From assembly GCA_039105265.1 (NCBI GenBank), contig JAPFFF010000002.1, positions 8,680,001 through 8,744,000 on the forward strand: a DNA stretch of 64,000 bases, given 5' to 3'. The stretch is from Tritrichomonas musculus (lineage: Eukaryota > Parabasalia > Tritrichomonadida > Tritrichomonadidae). The position numbers were made by a program, and so were the translations under genes. Below, one piece after another: positions 58,198-64,000 of this stretch (position 1 is its first letter; each line of letters starts with the position of its first letter). The notes below the pieces were generated by a model. The model saw only the letters and a program-made list of their open reading frames with translations, made no database searches and was not told where the DNA came from.

Positions 58198-60420
58198 ATG
58201 AAGAATTTCCAAAATGACACCGAAGAAGAAGAAGAAGATTTTATAACTTTTCAATTAGATTCATACATAATTAAATTTCATTATTCGAATCTAACAAAAT
58301 ACTCGAAGCTTATTCGCAACAATTATTTATTTCCAGATGTAAAGAATCGTTTACCACAAGAATTACTTGAATTCCAAAAGCAATATGATATAAATTCAGA
58401 TAATATTATTTTATTCTTCCAACTTCTTAATGAAGATTTTGTTTTTGCTCGCCAATTAGAATATAAGCAATGCATTGATCTTTTTAAAATATCAGAATTA
58501 TTACAAGTCAAAAAACTTTCATTAAATCTCTTTCAATACATTAAAGGTCATGACATTGATACTGATTTTCAAATACAGATAATTTTACATGAAGTAAAAA
58601 GCAACAAAAATACAGAAAATTTCCCAATTCGTTTAAATACACAAATAGAAGACTTTTTATCTACAAAAATTGCTGATTGTCTCCAAAATGAAAATTTTTC
58701 ACAACTTCCGATTTCAATGATTTTTAGAATAGTCGAAAAAAGTGACAAGCAGCATTTACAAAATGACATGTTATATGATTTCATTAAGAAGGATGTAAAC
58801 ACATTTTATTTGCTCTTTTTGTTCCTTGATATTAAAAATCTCTCAGAAGACAGATTCAATGAGATGCTTCACTTTTTCAATGATGATAATGGTCCTTTCA
58901 AACCGTTTTTGAGCTACCTTCCATCAGCCTTATCGTGCGTAATGAAATTAAATGACGAAAAGAAAATATTTAAGCAGGAGAATGATCAGCTTCGTCTTGA
59001 TCTGAAAGATGCAATGAAACAAAAAGATGACATTCAAAATCAGCTCGAAAATCTCAAGCAAGAAAAAAGCAAGCTGATGGATGATTTTAGATCGATTGAA
59101 TCTGAGAAAGATGCTATACAAAGAGAACTTTCGGATGTTAAAAATGAAAAAGGAAAAATGGAACAGGAAATCATCAAGCTGCCTCATAAATTAGAAGACG
59201 CAGTGAAACAATTAGATGAACTTAAAAATTGCACATTTGAAGGTAAAATTAAAGCCAAAAAGAAAAGTGATATGATTTTAAATGCAGAGATAAAATTGGT
59301 TGAAAAAAGTGCCAAATTAGACACAAGTGCAAGCAAATATATCATATCACAGAGCAGTGAGAAGAAATTGGGAGAAAGTGCTTATGAATATGGAGAAGCT
59401 ATCACATCACTAAATCAGACATGTCTGGACTTCTCAGGAAAGCCTGGCACGTACTACGTGAGAGCACTTGTGGTGGATGTCAAAGGCAAATCGGCTGAGT
59501 TTGTGAGCAATCCTGTCACACTGAATGGTAAATTCCTATCGTTTGCATATGAAGGAAGGGCTGCAGAATTAATCCTCGCTGCTGGAAGATACAAGCTCGA
59601 AGTTTGGGGAGCAAAAGGCGGTGACTCAAAAGGAAAAAAAATTCGTGATTCACGCCTAGGAAGAGGAGGTTTAGGTGGTTATTCTGCTGGAACGGTTTCC
59701 TTACAAAAGAGCACCAGACTTTTTGTGTATGTTGGCGGTCAAGGCCAGGCTTCAAAAGAGGCCGATGGTGCTGAAACGGACGGTGCCTTCCCAGATGGAG
59801 GAGGCACTAAAACGGGCCACTGTTCAAACAATTCACCTGTTTCAGGGACTGGAGGCGGTTCAACATCAATTAGGCTGGTTTCAGATTCCTTGTACACAAG
59901 AGTAATCGTCGCTGGCGGAGGTGGCGGTGCAGGTGGCAACTGCTATTTCACTGACGATGGCGGATTCGGTGGTGGAAAGGAAGGAGGCAATAGCTACATC
60001 GAGGGTGAATTAGCTAAACAAGGAGCAGGCACGCAGACTGGCAGCACGCCTGGGCCAGAAGGAACAGGAGCCGAGGGTGCAGCTGGAACTTTTGGCAAAG
60101 GCGCAACATGTCTGTACAAACAAAGAAGCGAATCAGGCGGAGGAGGAGGTGGAGGATGGTATGGAGGCGGTGGTGGTGGAAATACTTCCAGTTGTAACCC
60201 TTCAAGTGGTGGCGGTGGTTCTGGCTGGATTTTCACCGAGGCGAGCTTCAGTGCCTGGACGTCAGGCGACTCGTCAAATGCGAAAAACTTTCAACTCAGC
60301 AGCTCGTTCTACCTCACAGACGCCTCAACGAAACCAGGAAGCGAGTCTTTCCCGAGTCCTGAAGGAGGAAACGAAACTGGCCACAATGGCGACGGTTATG
60401 CAAAAATTACGCCAATTTAA
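58198..60420 (+). CDS. BTB-like / coiled-coil / ALK-type glycine-rich chimeric protein
   Basis: 740 residues from the ATG at 58198. After an acidic start (NDTEEEEEDF), residues about 12-125 look like a BTB/POZ-type fold (FITFQLDSYIIKFHYSNLTK, then LLQVKKLSLNLFQYI). Residues about 255-345 are a coiled coil (QENDQLRLDLKDAMKQKDDI). A beta-rich segment (about 350-445) follows, with YYVRALVVDVKGKSAEFVSN. From about 450 to the end is a glycine-rich domain of the ALK/LTK kind: YEGRAAELILAAGRYKLEVW, GAKGG, VAGGGGGAGGNCY, GGGGGGGWYGGGGGG, and the typical ending NETGHNGDGYAKI. No signal peptide or membrane segment. From about 59400 on, the DNA is much GC-richer than the first part. Confidence 0.8.
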   Translation: MKNFQNDTEEEEEDFITFQLDSYIIKFHYSNLTKYSKLIRNNYLFPDVKNRLPQELLEFQKQYDINSDNIILFFQLLNEDFVFARQLEYKQCIDLFKISELLQVKKLSLNLFQYIKGHDIDTDFQIQIILHEVKSNKNTENFPIRLNTQIEDFLSTKIADCLQNENFSQLPISMIFRIVEKSDKQHLQNDMLYDFIKKDVNTFYLLFLFLDIKNLSEDRFNEMLHFFNDDNGPFKPFLSYLPSALSCVMKLNDEKKIFKQENDQLRLDLKDAMKQKDDIQNQLENLKQEKSKLMDDFRSIESEKDAIQRELSDVKNEKGKMEQEIIKLPHKLEDAVKQLDELKNCTFEGKIKAKKKSDMILNAEIKLVEKSAKLDTSASKYIISQSSEKKLGESAYEYGEAITSLNQTCLDFSGKPGTYYVRALVVDVKGKSAEFVSNPVTLNGKFLSFAYEGRAAELILAAGRYKLEVWGAKGGDSKGKKIRDSRLGRGGLGGYSAGTVSLQKSTRLFVYVGGQGQASKEADGAETDGAFPDGGGTKTGHCSNNSPVSGTGGGSTSIRLVSDSLYTRVIVAGGGGGAGGNCYFTDDGGFGGGKEGGNSYIEGELAKQGAGTQTGSTPGPEGTGAEGAAGTFGKGATCLYKQRSESGGGGGGGWYGGGGGGNTSSCNPSSGGGGSGWIFTEASFSAWTSGDSSNAKNFQLSSSFYLTDASTKPGSESFPSPEGGNETGHNGDGYAKITPI

Positions 60421-60915
60421 TTTTTCCATTTTGTATAAAAATTTGCTATTTAGATATCCGCGAATTCTTTCAAGCGTAAGTCAATTAAGACATTAGGTCA
60501 TCACTTTCTTAAATATTCAATACGCTTTGAAAAAATTGAGTTCATGAAATATGATATTTTATGAAAATCAAATAGTAACGATCATTTTTCATTCAAAAAC
60601 CAATGAAAAATGATAAAAATGAGACATCACACTGAAAAGTTATTATTTTGATTAAATATATTTCAAAATTATTAGATATTAATGAAGATATTTTAGCATT
60701 TTTATTAATTGATTTCACTTTTTCTATGAGATCTCAGAAATATTAGTGTCATCATAAATAATGCGTCAAAACTCTGAAATGAATAACGAATATACAACAT
60801 TAATTAATCACTTATTATTTTTTAGTCATAGAATATATTATATAAAGAATATTGATTAAAATTAGAAAGATTCAAAAAAATGTATTATTTTTTTTATATT
60901 CTTTTTCATAAGTTT
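60421..60915. other. gene-free AT-rich stretch
   Basis: No supportable gene. AT-rich sequence between the glycine-rich gene and the GC-rich island. Confidence 0.5.
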
Positions 60916-60918
60916 TTT

Positions 60919-61052
60919 GCTTGGAGTATTTGCCCGGGCAATGGTATAAAAGGCGCGAGCCCGTTAGGCCAAAACGGCTTGGAATGGTGCGAGCCGGTGC
61001 ACGAAGGTCACCTCGGGCTACTTGCTCCTGCCAGTGCCCTTTTAGCAAGCCT
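60919..61052. ncRNA. GC-rich island, candidate structured RNA or relic
   Basis: About 130 bases of roughly 60% GC stand out sharply from AT-rich flanks. Pairings visible by eye are GCCCG at 60932 with CGGGC at 61014, CCGTT with AACGG around 60961-60977, CTTGCT with AGCAAG (61021-61048), and GCTTG at 60919 with CAAGC at 61045. GCGAGCC occurs twice. A plus-strand frame crosses it (66 codons) but looks accidental. It could be a small structured RNA gene, part of a dispersed repeat, or a piece of foreign DNA. I do not recognise SRP, RNase P or snRNA motifs. Confidence 0.3.
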
Positions 61053-61213
61053 GAAATATATAGAACTTTTTTCAGATTGAATTAAAAATAAGACAGAAAA
61101 ATTTTTTTTTCAAATTCTATAAAAAATAGGACAGTCCTATTTATCGTCCTATCGATTTTGTCAAAATTTATATAATTTGACTATCTTTGTTCAATTATTA
61201 CTTAAAAAATAAA

Positions 61214-61534
61214 ATGTCTTCATCTGATAGCGACGCTGGCGAAGAATTCATGGAAAAATATGGACGACTTGATTGGGACTGCGATGATGAGAATATGAGC
61301 GATGAAGAAAAAGCAAAAGAAGGAAAAAGATATGAAGGTCATGTTGTTATGATGAATATGAATGGACCAAATATGCAAATTTTAACATGCAAAGTTTTAG
61401 AAGTGACTAAAGAAGGATTTCTCGTTGAACCTTATGGCATGTCCGGCTTAGCTTCAGAAGAAGAAGATGAAGAATTAGATTACAGCAAGCCAATCCCATT
61501 TAAAAAATTCTTTCACGTTTTCCTCAGAAAGTAA
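61214..61534 (+). CDS. small acidic protein, 106 residues
   Basis: The start is the ATG at 61214 (MSSSDSDAGEEF); nothing upstream offers an ATG in frame. The first 40 residues are strongly acidic (DSDAGEEFMEKYGRLDWDCD). A compact beta-rich middle (YEGHVVMMNMNGPNMQILTC and KVLEVTKEGFLVEPYG) follows, then a second acidic stretch (SEEEDEELDYS), then a basic/hydrophobic end (FKKFFHVFLRK). The stop is followed by AT (TAAAT), consistent with the trichomonad polyadenylation signal. No family is recognised. It looks like a real, small, cytosolic or nuclear protein. Confidence 0.62.
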   Translation: MSSSDSDAGEEFMEKYGRLDWDCDDENMSDEEKAKEGKRYEGHVVMMNMNGPNMQILTCKVLEVTKEGFLVEPYGMSGLASEEEDEELDYSKPIPFKKFFHVFLRK

Positions 61535-62071
61535 ATATTATCTTAGTTAATAAAAATTTAATAAGAATGTTAATATTATTAATATTTTAATTATTTGAGT
61601 TTGTTAAAATTATTAAATAAAATAGATGACTCAATCGTAATTAAATTTTGTTAAAAAACTATATTTGATTTTTGTATAATATTCTTTGTTTTTTTTTTTT
61701 TTTTTTTTAATGAATCAACTTAATTTTTTTTGATTGCAACTTTTAAGAGTCGACAAGGAGGTTGTCTCGACTCAATCAAGAGGTACCAGATGATACAGCT
61801 GAAGTTGATTTGGCCATTTGGTAAAAAAAAAAAGTCTTTTATTGTATGTGCTTGTACTTTGAAATCTGTTGACTCGACTGCTGTGCGCTCGAGCTCCAAG
61901 CTTCGTTGATCAGGTAGTCTTTTTGAGAATGGCCAACAAAATCGCTAATTGGGTTTGTTGAAGAAAGTGAATAAAATATTAATTGCTAAAATAAATTTAC
62001 TTATTAACGATGGAATATTCTAATTATTCATGTATCTTTAACAGGCATCAAGTAAAATATTTTATTTATTA
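61535..62071. other. gene-free stretch with one hairpin
   Basis: Mostly AT-rich with a long T run (61690-61708). A patch of higher GC (61745-61950) holds a perfect 7-bp hairpin, GAGTCGA...TCGACTC at 61747-61773. No gene can be supported. The patch may be a worn relic. Confidence 0.45.
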
Positions 62072-62250
62072 TTAAATCATTAGAGTTACTGATTGATCTA
62101 GCATAATAAACGAAAAAGTACCTTCTCCCTCACCAAAATCGCATATTTCTTCTCCTCTATCTGTTTCATAAAGAACAATTCTTGTTATATCAAGAGGGTA
62201 TTAATCATCAAATTTAACTTTCAAATCAACAAGTTTTTTTGCATTTGTTT
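62072..62250 (-). pseudogene. fragment of an unidentified protein gene
   Basis: The minus strand reads KKLVDLKVKFDD, a stop, then YPLDITRIVLYETDRGEE and ICDFGEGEGTFSFIMLDQSV, ending at a stop at 62072-62074. The composition is protein-like rather than random, but a stop sits inside and there is no start, so this looks like the tail of a decayed gene. I cannot name the family. Confidence 0.35.
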
Positions 62251-62408
62251 AATTGACCATAAAAATCAAAAATCATCTTATCAGATTATGATTTCAATTT
62301 GTTTTTATAGCTCTGATTATTCTTTTAAGATAATTCAATGCAGCAAAAACGATTTATTTCCCCAATTCTTTAATTTTTGTTTTATAAAATAAAAAAAAAT
62401 CAAAAAAT

Positions 62409-62477
62409 GCGAAGCCCAGGATTCGAACCCAGTCTTTGGGCGCGGTAGGACCACTTTGCTAATTACAACAGCATCGC
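62409..62477 (-). tRNA. tRNA-like sequence, probably a pseudogene or tRNA-derived relic
   Basis: On the minus strand, GCGATGC (62471-62477) and GCTTCGC (62409-62415) pair as an acceptor stem with one mismatch. A canonical B box GGTTCGAATCC forms a T arm (CTGGG-TTCGAAT-CCTGG, with wobbles), and TAGCAAAGTGG fits the A-box consensus. TTGT/GCAA can make a short D stem. The total is only 69 bases and I cannot form a proper 5-bp anticodon stem with a 7-base loop, so the identity is not assignable and function is doubtful. Confidence 0.4.
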
Positions 62478-62556
62478 TTTATATACATTATATATTATTC
62501 AAAGATTTGTATACATTATTTAATTGATTCAGCTTAGATGCAAATAGAATCTTTAG

Positions 62557-62805
62557 ATGACGGTTGTAGTGAAAAAGTTCTCTTCAATCAGTTTCTTGAC
62601 ACATGGAAGCGGCACAATGAAAGCATGGGAAGCATGCACAGGTAGAGTCGGATTGAAGTCTTCAAAGGAGATTATTGCATGTTTTTGCTCTCTGCTAAAG
62701 ACAGCGAGCACAGAGAAGCTGTTTTCGTGGATGACGAAAGGAATCAAAGCGATTAAAGAGCTGCTTGTCTACATGCGCAACAATGATGAGACAAACTCTC
62801 AATAG
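62557..62805 (+). CDS. hypothetical protein, 82 residues
   Basis: A short ATG-initiated frame whose composition is less A/T-driven than its surroundings (SFLTHGSGTMKAWEACTGRV, then SSKEIIACFCSLLKTASTEK). No domain is recognised. The opposite strand is also open for 64 codons. It could be a small gene or, given the relics nearby, a piece of a larger decayed one. Confidence 0.3.
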   Translation: MTVVVKKFSSISFLTHGSGTMKAWEACTGRVGLKSSKEIIACFCSLLKTASTEKLFSWMTKGIKAIKELLVYMRNNDETNSQ

Positions 62806-63004
62806 AATAAAAGAATTAAAATTTCACAAATTTGTTTAAAATTTATTAAAAAGAAAATTATGAATCAAATTCTTTAGAATAAAATGGGCAATACCCATAT
62901 ATTATCTGAGAAATCTAAAAATTATTTTATTTGAGCTTACCTAATTGTTTGATATAAATACGATTTAAATCAAATCTACTGACAATCAGGTGCTCACCAT
63001 GCAT

Positions 63005-64000
63005 TTATAATAATTTGGATATCATTTCTTCATTTATATTTTCTATATCATATAACTCATCTTTATTTTTATTACAAATAGTCAATATCAAAGAAGTAAT
63101 GATCATTATGATAAATAATAATGGAATGTATATAAAGCCAATACTTGTCAGAACAAATTTTGAACCTGTCGTTTGATGAATCATTCGAATAAGCACAATA
63201 GAATCACCAATTAGTGATATACAGTAAAAGATGATATCAACGATTTGATATTTCGAAAAAGTTTTAATTCCAAAACTGCTACAAATCAAAATCATTGGCG
63301 TACAAATAATTCCTAAATAGAAATAAGAATAAAAAATTCCATAATCAGAATTGATTGAATGATTACCAATGAAATATCCATATGTCCAAACGAATCCAAC
63401 AAGATCTTCTGTTTTAAAAAAGAACATTGGACCAAATAAACAATATAAGACAGAAAAGAAAACAAATAATCTGACAATTATATTATTCTTTTGAAATCTT
63501 TTTCGAATTAATAAAATTCCACCAAATGTAACATATAACCAATTGTAAATGTCTTTTTCTTCATTCAAATTTGATGTTTCTATCCATTCTTCAACATGAT
63601 TTAATCTTGTTTGAAGAGAATTACAAATTTTACAATCGAATGGAATTGTCATGATTAATAGTATTAATATTATGATTGGAAATGTTATTTTTAACATATT
63701 TATTATTCTTGGATATTCAGTTAATATTTCACCACCTGTTTTAATGTTATCAGCAATAATAAAATCAACATGACCTTCAAAATCTCCTGAAAATGTAATA
63801 TTATATGAACCCTTATTTGAAATACATTTATTCAATGGAAATGTATATAATGAATGATTATTTTGTAATTTTCTTGAATATTTTAAATTTCCAGAATAAA
63901 CTAATTTCGAATTTGTATTTTCAGAGATATTGAATTTAATTGATAGATTTTCTCGATTTGAGAATAAAACAACTCTGATTTCTGAATTTTCAATATCATT
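63005..64000 (-). CDS. multi-pass membrane protein, partial (N terminus beyond window)
   Basis: The minus-strand frame is open from the right window edge (64000) to a stop at 63005, at least 331 residues, so the true start lies outside. An N-terminal beta-rich, probably lumenal or extracellular part (SKLVYSGNLKYSRKL, YNITFSGDFEGHVDFIIA) precedes about six or seven hydrophobic segments: MLKITFPIIILILLIMTIPF, YVTFGGILLI, LFVFFSVLYCLFGPMFFF, FVWTYGYFIG, YFYLGIICTPMILICSSF, IIFYCISLIGDSIVLI and IGFIYIPLLFIIMIITSLIL. A charged cytosolic tail ends in EMISKLL. A soluble beta domain followed by seven helices recalls GOLD-domain seven-helix proteins, but I cannot confirm the family. Confidence 0.65.
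   Translation of the reverse strand, partial: NDIENSEIRVVLFSNRENLSIKFNISENTNSKLVYSGNLKYSRKLQNNHSLYTFPLNKCISNKGSYNITFSGDFEGHVDFIIADNIKTGGEILTEYPRIINMLKITFPIIILILLIMTIPFDCKICNSLQTRLNHVEEWIETSNLNEEKDIYNWLYVTFGGILLIRKRFQKNNIIVRLFVFFSVLYCLFGPMFFFKTEDLVGFVWTYGYFIGNHSINSDYGIFYSYFYLGIICTPMILICSSFGIKTFSKYQIVDIIFYCISLIGDSIVLIRMIHQTTGSKFVLTSIGFIYIPLLFIIMIITSLILTICNKNKDELYDIENINEEMISKLL

Noticed and set aside
59739-60236. Proline-rich frames on the minus strand opposite the glycine-rich domain
   Set aside because: These are antisense shadows of GGN codons in a well-supported plus-strand gene.
60880-61080. A 66-codon frame across the GC-rich island
   Set aside because: The hydrophobic start comes from T-rich flank and the rest from the island, whose stems point to RNA or relic rather than protein. 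Not supportable as a gene.
62409-62477. A functional tRNA gene
   Set aside because: It is only 69 bases long, with no acceptable anticodon stem-loop and a mismatch in the acceptor stem. Kept only as a tRNA-like sequence.

Overview
The window is very AT-rich eukaryotic DNA that I read as a parabasalid (trichomonad) genome, Trichomonas/Tritrichomonas-like. The reasons are intron-free genes with almost no leader, TCA-type initiator motifs about 8-13 bases before several ATGs, stop codons often overlapping TAAA, a BspA-like leucine-rich-repeat gene, ankyrin remnants, a glycine-rich ALK-type surface-protein domain, a Mutator-like transposase and Maverick/Polinton elements, which trichomonads carry in very high numbers. 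The species call is inference.

Layout. 1-4367 is host sequence: one small beta-rich gene, a decayed ankyrin gene and a large TCW-type trinucleotide microsatellite. 4368-41619 is a Polinton (outer element; terminal inverted repeats of about 360 bp, 5-bp target duplication ATAGG). Inside it, within its long fibre-like gene, sits a second Polinton at 14935-32223 (inner element; 362-bp TIRs, duplication ATCTC). The inner element looks whole. The outer one is a fossil with about four or five disabling changes plus two insertions. Both carry the same gene order: small protein, large DxNGD protein, packaging ATPase, coiled-coil protein, small Gly/Ala-rich protein, major capsid protein, small beta-sandwich protein, fibre-like protein, two small proteins, integrase, protein-primed PolB. 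The left TIR of the outer element is itself interrupted by about 2.2 kb that contains a 1.3-kb non-autonomous transposon with an 8-bp duplication.

42476-49022 is the most unusual part: a compact 6.5-kb element with near-identical 283-bp TIRs and a 5-bp duplication (TTCCA). It encodes a 1553-residue protein-primed PolB with an embedded HNH nuclease domain, plus two small proteins, but I see no integrase, ATPase or capsid gene. Its tips (AGTAGT...ACTACT) and its 5-bp duplication match the two Polintons, and its PolB shares an N-terminal module with theirs. I infer a satellite that replicates itself and borrows the Polinton integrase.

49023-55500 holds an 863-bp TIR element, a second copy of a 186-bp repeat array also found at 41643, and a Mutator-like element whose transposase is followed by fifteen 126-bp tandem repeats. 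55529-64000 is host: a BspA-like LRR protein with a 540-bp internal duplication, a BTB-like/coiled-coil/glycine-rich chimera, a GC-rich island that may be a structured RNA, a small acidic protein, a tRNA-like sequence and a membrane protein running off the right edge.
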